A stretch of DNA of 64,000 nucleotides. It comes from Micromonospora noduli. Its GTDB lineage: Bacteria; Actinomycetota; Actinomycetes; Mycobacteriales; Micromonosporaceae. Where the stretch lies: the NCBI RefSeq assembly GCF_003264365.1, contig NZ_PYAK01000016.1, forward strand, positions 56,446 through 120,445, given 5' to 3'. Positions 35,221-43,900 of the stretch are shown here, piece by piece (position 1 is the stretch's first letter; each line of letters opens with the position of its first letter). Position numbers and translations under genes: made by a program. The notes under the pieces were generated by a model. It searched no databases and had not been told where the DNA came from. It worked only from the letters and a program-made list of their open reading frames with translations.

Positions 35221-35676
35221 ATGGCCGAATCGAGCCGCCCCCAGCCGTACCAGCCCGGTGCGGTGAGCCTCTTCTTCGTCGCCAAGGCCGGCGTCTTCGC
35301 CGCCGCGTTCTGGATCTGGTTGCTGGTCCTGGTGCTCCGCACCGACTCCGCGACCGGTCTCCAGGTGCTGGCCGCCACCGGCACCATCACCACCACGCTC
35401 GTCGCGGTCCTGCTCGGCGCCCGGATGGCGTTGCAACAGAACGCCGCCATCCGGCACGCCGAAGTGAAGAGGCTACTGGTCGACATCTCCTGGAACGCCT
35501 TCGCGGCGGCTGGCAACGCCGAGACCGGGGGCAAGGTCGTACCATTCCCGACCGCACCGGGCGACGGTGAGTGGGCCACCCAGCGACCCGCCGTGGACCG
35601 GGTGTCGGTCCTCGACCGTGGTGCCAGCGAGCGCAACGGTGGCCGGGACCGCCGACGCCAGCCACCCAGGAGCTAG
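35221..35676 (+). CDS. Small membrane protein of unknown function
   Basis: 151 aa with two membrane helices (about 15-40 and 46-68) and a soluble, polar C-terminal half. GAGGAGCACC precedes the ATG. No family is recognised. It may pair with the divergent XRE regulator. Its TAG stop lies in the CTAG target duplication of a MITE-like element. Confidence 0.7.
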   Translation: MAESSRPQPYQPGAVSLFFVAKAGVFAAAFWIWLLVLVLRTDSATGLQVLAATGTITTTLVAVLLGARMALQQNAAIRHAEVKRLLVDISWNAFAAAGNAETGGKVVPFPTAPGDGEWATQRPAVDRVSVLDRGASERNGGRDRRRQPPRS

Positions 35677-35841
35677 GGCCTGTTTCATAAGAACTGGCCG
35701 GCCTGCGGCAGGCCCGGACGACGACCGGCGGCGTTGCGGTTTCGTCCGGATACAACACCGGTATCCGGACGAAACCGCGCCTTGCCGGATCGCCGCCCGG
35801 ACTCCGCCTCGGCTCGACCGCCCTTATGAAACGGGCCCTAG
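35673..35841. mobile_element. MITE-like element (161 bp) with 15-bp terminal inverted repeats and CTAG target duplication
   Basis: The element runs 35677-35837. The left end GGCCTGTTTCATAAG and the right end CTTATGAAACGGGCC are inverted repeats matching at 14 of 15 positions. CTAG directly flanks it on both sides (35673-35676, 35838-35841). Inside is a perfect 18-bp hairpin (35736-35753 with 35761-35778). It has no coding capacity. A CTAG duplication is typical of IS5-family transposition, so a transposase elsewhere in the genome probably mobilised it. Confidence 0.82.
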
Positions 35842-36992
35842 GACGCCTCTCCGGTGGCCAGCAGGGTCTCCAGCCGGGGAGTGACCTGCCACTGGTCCAC
35901 CAGCTCGCGGTACTCCGCGAGCTGCGGCTCGGTTGCCTCGGCACCGGTGCGACGGGCGCGGATCAGCAGGTTACGCGGGGTGTGCTGCGAGTCCACGAAC
36001 TCCACCACCTCGGTCCGGTACCCGTGCGCCCGCAGCAGCCCGGCGCGCAGCGCGTCGGTGAGCACGTCGGCGAAGCGCTCGCGCAGGATGCCCTGCCGGG
36101 TCAGCAGCTCGTACGGGGCCGGGGCGGGGTGGGCGCGGAGCTGCTTCGCCAGATCGTGGTGGCAGCACGGCGCGGCCAGCACCCAGCGGGCCTCCCAGCG
36201 CACCGCGCGGGCCAGCGCCTCGTCGGTGGCGGTGTCGCAGGCGTGCAGCGCCAGCACCAGGTCGGGGGCGGGGTCGACGACGGCGTCGGCGATCGTCCCG
36301 GCCACGAAGCTGATCTGCTCGGCCCAGCCCAGCCGCTGCGCCAGCTCGGTGTTGCGCCGCCGCTGGTCCTCCCGGACGTCCACGCCGACCAGCTGGACGT
36401 CGAGCCCCCGACTCGTCAGGTAGCGGTACGCGGCGAACGTCAGGTAGGCGTTGCCGCAGCCGAGGTCGACCACCCGCAGCGGACCGGTCAGGTCGTCGGG
36501 CAGGGTCGCGGCCAGGGCCCGCAGGAACGCGTCCACCTGGCGGCGCTTGGCCGCCGAGCCGCCGATCTCCGCGAAGATCGGGTCGCCGGGGTCGAGCAGG
36601 TATTCCTTCGTCCGGTCGTTTCCGGTGGGCGTCGCCGCCGGGCGGGACGCCGCGGCCCGGTGCACCTGCGCCTCGCCGGACTTGGTCACCCGCAGTTGGA
36701 GAGTCGCGTCGGCCGTCTCGACGTGCCAGTTGCCGAACGGCTCGGCGAGCAGTTCGTCGATCGCCGCAGCGGCCTCCGGACCGGAGGCGAGGTTGCGGGT
36801 GTAGGGGCGCGCACCGTCGGACGTGGTGATCTGCATCCGGGGCCCGGCCTTGAGCCGCACCGGCCGCAGCTCGGCCCGGTCAACGGTGGGGCGGCGACCG
36901 CGTCGACGTCCGGCGGCGACCGCCCGGGTCAGCGCGGGGTCGAGCAGCAGCGCCCGAACCTCGGTCAGGGCGGCGTCCAGTGGTTGCGGCAT
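35838..36992 (-). CDS. Class I SAM-dependent methyltransferase (Methyltransf_32-like)
   Basis: 384 aa. Motif I is LRVVDLGCGNAYLTFAAYRYL, with LVGVDVREDQRRRN after it; LVLALHACDTATDEALA and LAAPCCHHDLAKQL match the GSTCD/DUF4-type methyltransferases, where the C-C-H-H stretch is conserved. The N-terminal 110 residues form a separate domain (RPVRLKAGPRMQI). The target is unknown, probably RNA. It lies downstream of the DEAD-box helicase on the same strand but after a terminator. Its TAG stop is in the right-hand CTAG of the mobile element. Confidence 0.82.
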   Translation of the reverse strand: MPQPLDAALTEVRALLLDPALTRAVAAGRRRGRRPTVDRAELRPVRLKAGPRMQITTSDGARPYTRNLASGPEAAAAIDELLAEPFGNWHVETADATLQLRVTKSGEAQVHRAAASRPAATPTGNDRTKEYLLDPGDPIFAEIGGSAAKRRQVDAFLRALAATLPDDLTGPLRVVDLGCGNAYLTFAAYRYLTSRGLDVQLVGVDVREDQRRRNTELAQRLGWAEQISFVAGTIADAVVDPAPDLVLALHACDTATDEALARAVRWEARWVLAAPCCHHDLAKQLRAHPAPAPYELLTRQGILRERFADVLTDALRAGLLRAHGYRTEVVEFVDSQHTPRNLLIRARRTGAEATEPQLAEYRELVDQWQVTPRLETLLATGEAS

Positions 36993-37028
36993 CGTTCCAT
37001 CTTCGGCAGGTGGGGTGGGAGAAGGGAA

Positions 37029-37061
37029 ATCCCCCGCGCCGCGCGAGGCGGTGCGGGGGAT
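37029..37061 (-). terminator. Terminator of the DEAD-box helicase gene
   Basis: Stem ATCCCCCGC / GCGGGGGAT (9 bp, extended by inner GC pairs) followed on the minus strand by a short T stretch, about 19 bp past the helicase stop. Confidence 0.75.
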
Positions 37062-37079
37062 GTCAGGTGTGGCTGGTGG

Positions 37080-38768
37080 TCAGTCCGCGGTCGCCTCGGC
37101 CGGCGTGTCCGCACCGGAACCGCCACCACGGCGGCGGCGTCGGCGGCGCGGCTTGGACGCCTCCCCGTCGGACGCGGTGGCCGGCTCGGAGGGGCCGGCG
37201 TCGGCGGAGATCACTGCGGTCGCCTCGGCCGCGACCACCTCGCCGGCCCGGCGACGACGCCGGCGGCGGGGGGTACGGGTGCCTTCGTCGGCGGCGTCGG
37301 CCGCGGGTGCCTCGGCGACGGCCGGCGTGTCGGCGTCGGAGCGGTCGCGGCGGCCATCGCCCCGACCACGGCGCTCGCCGCGACCCTCACCACGGCTCTC
37401 GCCGCGTCGGGGGCCCCGACCACCACTGTCGCCCCGGCGGGAGCGGGTCGTCCCACCCAGATCCTCTTCGATCTCGGCGGACAGCCCGGCCCGGGTGCGC
37501 TCGGCCGTGGGCAGCGTGCCGCTGACCTCGGTGGAGATGTGCAGGTCGGTGTAGAGGTGCGGCGACGTGTGGTACGTCTCCGGCGGCTCCGGCATCTCCA
37601 GACCGAGGGTCTTGTCGATGATCCGCCAGCGCGGCATGTCGTCCCAGTCGACGAAGGTCACCGCGACACCGGTCGCGCCGGCCCGGCCGGTACGACCGAT
37701 CCGGTGGGTGTAGGTGTCCTGGTCTTCCGGGCAGTCGTAGTTGATGACGTGGGTGACGCCGGTGACGTCCAGCCCACGGGCCGCCACGTCGGTGGCGACC
37801 AGGATGTCGATCTTGCCGGCCCGGAAGGCCCGCAGTGCCCGCTCGCGGGCGCCCTGGCCGAGGTCACCGTGCACCGCGGCGACCGCGAACCCGCGGAAGT
37901 CGAGGTCCTCGGCGACCCGGTCGGCGGCCCGCTTGGTACGCGTGAAGATCATGGTCAGCCCACGCCCCTCCGCCTGGAGGATGCGCGCCACCACCTCGAC
38001 CTTGTTCATCGAGTGGGTGCGGTAGACCAACTGCTGCGTCTGCGGCGACGGGCCGGTCTCGGCGGTGTGCCCGGCGTGGATCGTCATCGGCTGGCGCAGG
38101 AAGCGCCGCGACAGGGTGACGATCGGGTCCGGCATGGTGGCCGAGAAGAGCATCGTCTGCCGGTCTTCCGGAAGCATCGCCAGGATCTTCTCGACGTCGT
38201 CGAGGAAGCCCAGGTCGAGCATCCGGTCGGCCTCGTCGAGGACGAGTGCGTGCACCCGGTCGAGCCGGAGGTGCTTCTGCTTCTGCAGGTCCATCAGTCG
38301 GCCAGGCGTGCCGACCAGAATCTCGACGCCCTTGCGCAGCGCGTCGATCTGCGGCTCGTAGGCCACGCCGCCGTAGATCGGCAGCACCCGGACGCCACGC
38401 GTCCGGCCGGCGGCGGCCAGGTCCTTGGCGACCTGGATGCCCAGCTCACGGGTGGGGACGACAACCAGCGCCTGGGGAACACCGTCGCTGCCCTCGCCCG
38501 GGGCGAAGACCCGGTCGAGCAGCGGTACGCCGAAGCCGAGGGTCTTGCCGGTGCCGGTGGGCGCCTGACCGATCAGGTCGACGCCGCGCAGCGCGATCGG
38601 GATCGCGTACTCCTGGATGGCGAAGGCGCGGGTGATGCCGGCCGAGGCCAGGGCCTCGACGGTCTCGGCGCGGGCGCCGAGTGCGGCGAACGTGGGGGCC
38701 TCCGGTCGAACCGGGGCGGTGGGGGCCAGTTCCTGGCCGTCCAGCAAATCTTGAGTCAGGTCGCTCAT
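37080..38768 (-). CDS. rhlE: DEAD-box ATP-dependent RNA helicase (RhlE-like)
   Basis: 562 aa. All core motifs are present: Q-motif region (FAALGARAETVEALASAGITRAFAIQ), APTGTGKT, PTRELGIQ, GTPGRL, VLDEADRML, FSATM, IFTRTKRAADRVAEDL, ATDVAARGLDV and HRIGRTGRAG. The C-terminal 150 residues are Arg/Gly/Glu rich, ending in two blocks of consecutive arginines, likely RNA-binding. It unwinds RNA duplexes in rRNA or mRNA metabolism. ATG at 38768 is the family start but lacks a clear ribosome-binding site; an in-frame ATG lies 14 codons upstream. Confidence 0.92.
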   Translation of the reverse strand: MSDLTQDLLDGQELAPTAPVRPEAPTFAALGARAETVEALASAGITRAFAIQEYAIPIALRGVDLIGQAPTGTGKTLGFGVPLLDRVFAPGEGSDGVPQALVVVPTRELGIQVAKDLAAAGRTRGVRVLPIYGGVAYEPQIDALRKGVEILVGTPGRLMDLQKQKHLRLDRVHALVLDEADRMLDLGFLDDVEKILAMLPEDRQTMLFSATMPDPIVTLSRRFLRQPMTIHAGHTAETGPSPQTQQLVYRTHSMNKVEVVARILQAEGRGLTMIFTRTKRAADRVAEDLDFRGFAVAAVHGDLGQGARERALRAFRAGKIDILVATDVAARGLDVTGVTHVINYDCPEDQDTYTHRIGRTGRAGATGVAVTFVDWDDMPRWRIIDKTLGLEMPEPPETYHTSPHLYTDLHISTEVSGTLPTAERTRAGLSAEIEEDLGGTTRSRRGDSGGRGPRRGESRGEGRGERRGRGDGRRDRSDADTPAVAEAPAADAADEGTRTPRRRRRRRAGEVVAAEATAVISADAGPSEPATASDGEASKPRRRRRRRGGGSGADTPAEATAD

Positions 38769-39112
38769 GTGGATGTGGGGGTGCCCTCTCGTGGGTGCGC
38801 CCGTCATGTCCTCAGGGCGCGTTCGGTATGACGCGGGCCACACGGTCGGCGGCAGATTGCCGAGCCGGACCGGGCCGCACGCGCGCCGCGGGCTGAGCTT
38901 CGATCAGATCGGCGCCCACGGCAACTGCTCCATGTTACCTGAACAGGCATGTCCCCGTCGCGATTCCCGGTCGGCCACTCGCCACGCGGGGCAAGTAAAT
39001 GTGACCTACGCCACACTAATTACGCGCCGCCCATCCCGTCGACCTTGATCGTGAAGTTGCGCTGGGGTGCGCGGGACGCGCGCCAGGGCCGGTGCGCGAT
39101 AGCCTGCCGCTC
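38769..39112. other. Long divergent leader region between helicase and ferritin-like genes
   Basis: 344 bp without a gene. On the minus strand it is the long leader of the RNA helicase, a common feature of helicases that control their own mRNA. It contains a CRP-like site and AT-rich CACTAATTACG at about 39013-39023, a candidate promoter for the plus-strand gene, and a single degenerate arm of the GTTGATCA repeat near 39,050. Confidence 0.5.
39000..39015. promoter_or_regulatory. CRP/cAMP-receptor-like binding site
   Basis: TGTGACCTACGCCACA matches the TGTGA-N6-TCACA consensus at 9 of 10 defined positions. It sits in the helicase/ferritin-like divergent region. A single-site match, so tentative. 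Confidence 0.4.
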
Positions 39113-39748
39113 GTGTCCGGTTCCGCGTACGCCGACCTGCTGGGTCTGGTCGCCTTCGGTGAGCTGCTCGCCTTCGAGCGGATGGCGGGCGATGCCCGGC
39201 TCGCTCCTGACCTGCGCCGCCGGGCCGCACTGAACGAGATGGCCGCGGCCGAGATTGCCAACTACCGGCGCCTCGCCGACCGGCTCACCGCGCTGGGCGT
39301 ACCGCCGGAGGTTGCGATGGCGCCCTATGTCGAGCCGTTGCAGGCGTACCACGATTCGACCGAGCCACGGGACTGGGCGGAAGTGGTCACCAAGGCGTAC
39401 GTGGGCGACGCGATCACCGACGACTTCGTTCGCGAAATCGCCGATGCGCTGGAGGAACCGGACCGGGCGCTGGTGCTGGACGTCCTGCACGACTCCCGGT
39501 ACGCGGATTTCGCCGCGGCGGAGATCCGGGTGGCCGTCGCCGACGACCCCCGGGTGGCTGGTCGACTCTCGATGTGGGCCCGCCGGCTGGTCGGCGAGGC
39601 GTTGTCCCAGGCCGGCCGCGTCGCCGCCGAGCGGGCCACCCTCACCGCGCTGATCGCGCGCGACGGCCGGGTCGACGTGCCAGGGCTGTTCGGCAGGCTC
39701 ACCACGGCGCACACGGCGCGGATGGCCGCCGCCGGGCTGAACAACTGA
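39113..39748 (+). CDS. Ferritin-like-fold protein (MiaE-like superfamily)
   Basis: 211 aa, all-helical. Glu residues in LLAFERM, EMAAAEIANYRRL and AAAEIRVAVAD are placed as in ferritin-like di-iron four-helix bundles. Actinomycete members next to rhlE and DUF3107 are annotated only by fold and have been compared with the tRNA hydroxylase MiaE. The GTG at 39113 is preferred; another GTG seven codons upstream is possible. It converges with DUF3107 over a hairpin. Confidence 0.8.
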   Translation: MSGSAYADLLGLVAFGELLAFERMAGDARLAPDLRRRAALNEMAAAEIANYRRLADRLTALGVPPEVAMAPYVEPLQAYHDSTEPRDWAEVVTKAYVGDAITDDFVREIADALEEPDRALVLDVLHDSRYADFAAAEIRVAVADDPRVAGRLSMWARRLVGEALSQAGRVAAERATLTALIARDGRVDVPGLFGRLTTAHTARMAAAGLNN

Positions 39749-39778
39749 CCACCCGGGCGGGTCGGCCGGTGCCGGCCT

Positions 39779-39809
39779 GCGGCAGGTGGGCCGAGTGCCG
39801 ACCTGCCGC
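39779..39809. terminator. Bidirectional terminator hairpin
   Basis: GCGGCAGGT (39779-39787) pairs with ACCTGCCGC (39801-39809), with an inner GGC/GCC pair. It lies between convergent genes. Confidence 0.75.
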
Positions 39810-39823
39810 GATGGCCGGACCGG

Positions 39824-40051
39824 TCAGCGGACGGTGAACCCGACCGCCCGGGACGACGCCTCGGCGATCTCGACGTAGGCGACCTTCTCGACCGGAACGA
39901 TGACCCGCCGGCCCTTCTCGTCGGTCAGGGAGAGCGTGCCGCCGTTGCCGGCGAAGGCGTCGGTCACGATCTGCTCGATCTCGGCCGGCGACTGCGCGCT
40001 GTCCACTACCAGCTCGCGTGGCGCGTACTGCACGCCGATCTTGACCTCCAC
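39824..40051 (-). CDS. DUF3107 protein
   Basis: 75 aa, starting MEVKIGVQYAPRELVVDS and containing GGTLSLTDEKGRRVIVPVEKVAYVEI, which matches the actinomycete DUF3107 family (homologue of the mycobacterial 9-kDa TB9.4 protein, as recalled). GTG start with GAGGAGG upstream. It lies 64 nt downstream of the TetR gene, on the same strand. Function unknown. Confidence 0.9.
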   Translation of the reverse strand: MEVKIGVQYAPRELVVDSAQSPAEIEQIVTDAFAGNGGTLSLTDEKGRRVIVPVEKVAYVEIAEASSRAVGFTVR

Positions 40052-40115
40052 TGTGCCTCCTCAACTGGGGCGAAAGAACCGCCCTGCGAAGGCTATCCGA
40101 TCACGGGGCCAGCGG

Positions 40116-40754
40116 TCAGGCTGACTCACCTTGCAGCGGGAAGCTCGCGATGCCCCGCCAGGACAGCGCGGCCACCAACGCCTCGGCCTCGGCCTTCGGC
40201 ACCTGCCGGCCGCCGGCCAGCCAGAACTGCGCGGCCGTCTCCGCTGCGCCGACCAGCCCGGAGGCGAGCAGCTCGGCGTGCGCCCGGCTCACCCCGGTGT
40301 CGGAGATGATGGTGTCGGTGATCGCCGCGATGCACCCCTGCTCGACCCGCTCCACCCGCTGCCGCACGGCCGGGTCGTTGCGCAGATCCGACTCGAAGAC
40401 GAGCCGGAACGCCTCGCTCTCGTGGTCGACGAAGTCGAAGTACGCCCGTACCGACGCGCTGACCCGCTCCTTGTTGTCGCTGGTACCGCGCATCGCGTCC
40501 TGCACCTGAGCGACGATGGCGTCACAGTGCGTGTCGAGCAGCGCCAGGTAGAGATCCATCTTTCCGGGAAAGTGTTGGTAGAGCACCGGCTTCGAGACCC
40601 CCGCCCGCTCGGCGATGTCGTCCATCGCGGCGGCGTGGTAGCCCTGCGCGACGAACACCTCCTGCGCCGCAGCGAGAAGCTGCTTACGACGCGCGGAGCG
40701 GGGCAGGCGGGTGGGCCGGCCAGCGGTCTGTGCACCGTTCCCCGCAGCGGTCAT
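40116..40754 (-). CDS. TetR-family transcriptional regulator
   Basis: 212 aa. The N-terminal DNA-binding domain is clear: RRKQLLAAAQEVFVAQGYHAAAMDDIAERAGVSKPVLYQHFPGK. The C-terminal half is a helical ligand-binding domain. ATG at 40754 follows GGAGGATCCC. It heads a two-gene unit with DUF3107 and is divergent from the large repetitive protein (about 150 bp gap), as in the mycobacterial Rv3208 region. Confidence 0.92.
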   Translation of the reverse strand: MTAAGNGAQTAGRPTRLPRSARRKQLLAAAQEVFVAQGYHAAAMDDIAERAGVSKPVLYQHFPGKMDLYLALLDTHCDAIVAQVQDAMRGTSDNKERVSASVRAYFDFVDHESEAFRLVFESDLRNDPAVRQRVERVEQGCIAAITDTIISDTGVSRAHAELLASGLVGAAETAAQFWLAGGRQVPKAEAEALVAALSWRGIASFPLQGESA

Positions 40755-40903
40755 GGGATCCTCCGAGTTCTCCGTACGAGCCGGCATTTTCCCCCCAGAC
40801 CGGGCGAGGCCCGTGACCTCGGTCGTGGAAATGGCCCGCCGCTGTAACTTATCGCCACTCTCGGCACACGGTAGCCTCAGCGGGGGCGACCAAGGAGCGC
40901 GCG

Positions 40904-43900
40904 GTGAGTGAAACAGGGCAACCCGGAGCCGCCACCCCGGGAGAGCACGGTGACGGAGCGGGTCAGCACGACGACCCGAGCCGTTCCGTCAGTGGGTGGG
41001 CGCCTCCGGCGGGTGGGTGGCCCCGAGCCGCCGACCGCGAGGACGCCCGGGATGAGGCGCCGCGCTGGCAGCCCGACCCCGCGTCGGGCTGGCGGACCTC
41101 CTCGACACGGCACGGCGATCTGCCATCGCCGCTGGTCGGACGGTCAGGCGACCCCGAGTCGCCGGCCCGCACCAACGGCCACCACGTCAACGGCGCGCAC
41201 CACCCGGACGACGTCAACGGCGTCCACCACACCGGTCTCGAACCGCCTGCGGGACGCGCCACGCCGGTGAGCGCCCCGCCCGGGTTGCCCGCCGAGGGTC
41301 GCCCCGGGGTGGCCAGCGACCGGCTCGTGGTGCCCGCCCAACGTCCCGCACCGCCGACGGAGCAGGGTGCCGTCGAGCCCGACCCGGGCCCCGCCCCACA
41401 CTCCACCGTCGATCCGGCTGCCACGCACCGTGCCCGCTGGGCCGAGCCCGGGTTGCCCACCTCGGCCCCACCGGCCGTCCAGGTGCCGCCCGTCGGCACC
41501 GCGGCGTCGGGTTTCGAGGTGCCGCCCGGTTTCCACGCGCCGACCGGCGAGCGGCTGGCCGCCGACGAGAGTCCGACCGCGCCACGCGACTGGCGGGACC
41601 CGCTCGCACCCGAGCCCGCGGCGGCCTCGGGGCGCACCCCGGGCCCGGCCGCGTCCGCCGACGAGGGCGAGCCCGGTCGCGCTGGCGAAGGCTCCCGGCC
41701 GGCAGAGGCGCATCGCTCCGGAGAGGCGCATCGCTCCGGAGAGGCGCATCGCACCGGGGACGCACACCGTCCCGGTGAAACGCACCGGGCCGGGGAGTCG
41801 TCGGCCATCGAGCCCGACTGGTCGGGGCCGAGCTGGAACCGCCCGAGCTGGGGTGGCGGGTGGGCCCCGCCCTGGTCCCGCCAGGACGACGAGCCGGCTG
41901 GCCCGACAGCACGGGACGAGCCGGCGCCGGACTGGGTCGGCGAACCCCACCAGCCGTACGAGCCGGTGCGCGCCGAGGTGCCCCGCCCGTACGAGCCGGT
42001 GAGCGTCGATCCGCCGCGGGCGTACGAACCCGGCCGGGGCGAGTCCGAGTCCACCCCGGAACGCCCCGCCGAACCGACCAGCGCACCACCGGCTGACCGG
42101 CCGTCCTGGGCGGGTGGTGCGACGCCGACCAGTGGTCCACCGGCTGACCGGCCGTCCTGGGCGGGTGGTGCGACGCCGACCAGTGGTCCGCCCGCTGACC
42201 GGCCGTCCTGGGCGGGGTCCGGGGCGACCGGCGGACCCCGGCCCGACCGTCCTTCCTGGGCTGGCGGGGCCGATCCCGACCCCACCAGCGCGTCGCCCGC
42301 GCGGCCCTCCTGGGCCGGGGGGTCCGATCCGACGCCGACCAGCGTGCCGCCGGTGCGGCCGTCCTGGGCCGGCGGGTCCGAGGCGGCGACCAGCGTGCCG
42401 CCGGTACGACCGTCCTGGGCTGGCGGGTCCGAACCGCCCGCGAGCAGCGCGGCGTCGACGCGACCGTCCTGGGCCGCTGGTGCCGATCCGGCACCGGCCA
42501 GCTCCCCGTCGACGCGACCCTCCTGGGCCTCCAGCCCCGCATCGGCCGACCCGCCCGCACCGGCCGAGGCGATACCTCCGGCACCCGCCGGCCCGCCTCC
42601 GGCTCCGGCCGGGCCACCTCCCACGCTGACCGACACGCCACCGGCTCCGGCAGGCCCGTCGCTGGTCGCCGAGCGCGCGTCCTGGACCGGTGGTTCGCCG
42701 ACGGCGAGCAGTTCCCGGGCCGAGCGGCCGGACTGGTCCGAGGGTCGGCTCCCGGCCACCCCGGTCGAGCGCCCGTCGTGGCCGGCCAGCCGGTCGGCCA
42801 GCGCCGGTGGGGGCGACGGAGGCGAGACGCCCGGTCGGTCCCGGCCCGACGTCCGACCGACCGCACCGTTCCGGCTCCGGCCGGCGACACCCGAGCCCGG
42901 TCCGTCACCCGTCGAGCCGCCCCCACCGGCCGCGCCGGTCAACGGCTTGCCATCGACTGACGCCACCCCGTCCTCCACCGCGGCGGTCCCGCCCACCGCC
43001 ACCAAGGGTTCCGGCCGCCGCGATCAGCCCGTACCGGCGTCCGCCTCCGCCTACGCGGCGCGCCGATCCGCACCCGACCCGACGTCGCCGGCCGACGATG
43101 GCCGGCCGTCGGCTGCGAGCGCGGCGGTGCTGCCGCAGCGCGTCCCCGCGGAACCGGACGTGCCCGTCGTGCCGGAGCCGCCAGCCGTGGAGCCACCCGC
43201 CGAAACTCCAGAACTCGCCCGCATCGCCACTCACCTGCGCCGGGACGACGAGCCGGCCCCCCTGCGCGAGCGCCCCGAGGGGTTCGATGTCAACGCCATC
43301 CTGGACGCCGTCCGGGAGGTGGCCGGTGTCCGCGACGCGGCCCTGCGCCGTACGCCGGCGGGAGCGCACAGTCTGCGACTGGACCTGGCCGACGGCGCCG
43401 ATCCGGCCGAGGTGAGCCGGCAGGTGGCCCGGCTGCTCCAGGAGCGGATGGGGTTGGCCGCGGCCCCGCAGAACGTGCCCGGTCTGCCCAGCACGCCACC
43501 TCCACCGGTTCGCCGTCGCGCGGCTGAGGCCGCCGAGCGGCGTACCCCGGAGACTCGAAACGCGGCTTCGCGCGATGGCGGCGAGGTTCGGTCGGCCGAG
43601 TCGCCGACGGTCGTCCGTCCGTCCGGTGGTCGGGTCGAGTCCCCGCCGTCCGGCCCGGAGCAGCGGACCGGCACGGATCCGACGCGCCGCCGCCGGTCGA
43701 ACGCTCCGCACCGGGGGCGCGCCACGGTGGAGGAACCCGGGTCGGTCTCGTCCGCGCCGACCGGCGCCGCGACCGGTAGCCCGGCGACGCTGGGCACGTC
43801 GTACTCCGGTGGTCAGGTGACCACGACGGAGTCGGCGCCGTCCCGGCCGCTGGAGACCGGCGGTACGCCGGGGCCCCGGGTGGTGATCGACCACGTGCAG

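Noticed and set aside
37029..37061. Considered as a regulatory RNA hairpin
   Set aside because: Position just after the helicase stop and the following T stretch fit a terminator better.
42086..42535. Repeat array considered as a CRISPR or VNTR outside genes
   Set aside because: The 51-bp units are in frame, contiguous without spacers, and encode repeated R-P-S-W-A motifs.
40963..43005. 680-codon minus-strand frame opposite the repetitive protein
   Set aside because: Antisense frame produced by the GC bias of the plus-strand gene; repeats and conserved C-terminal domain are on the plus strand.
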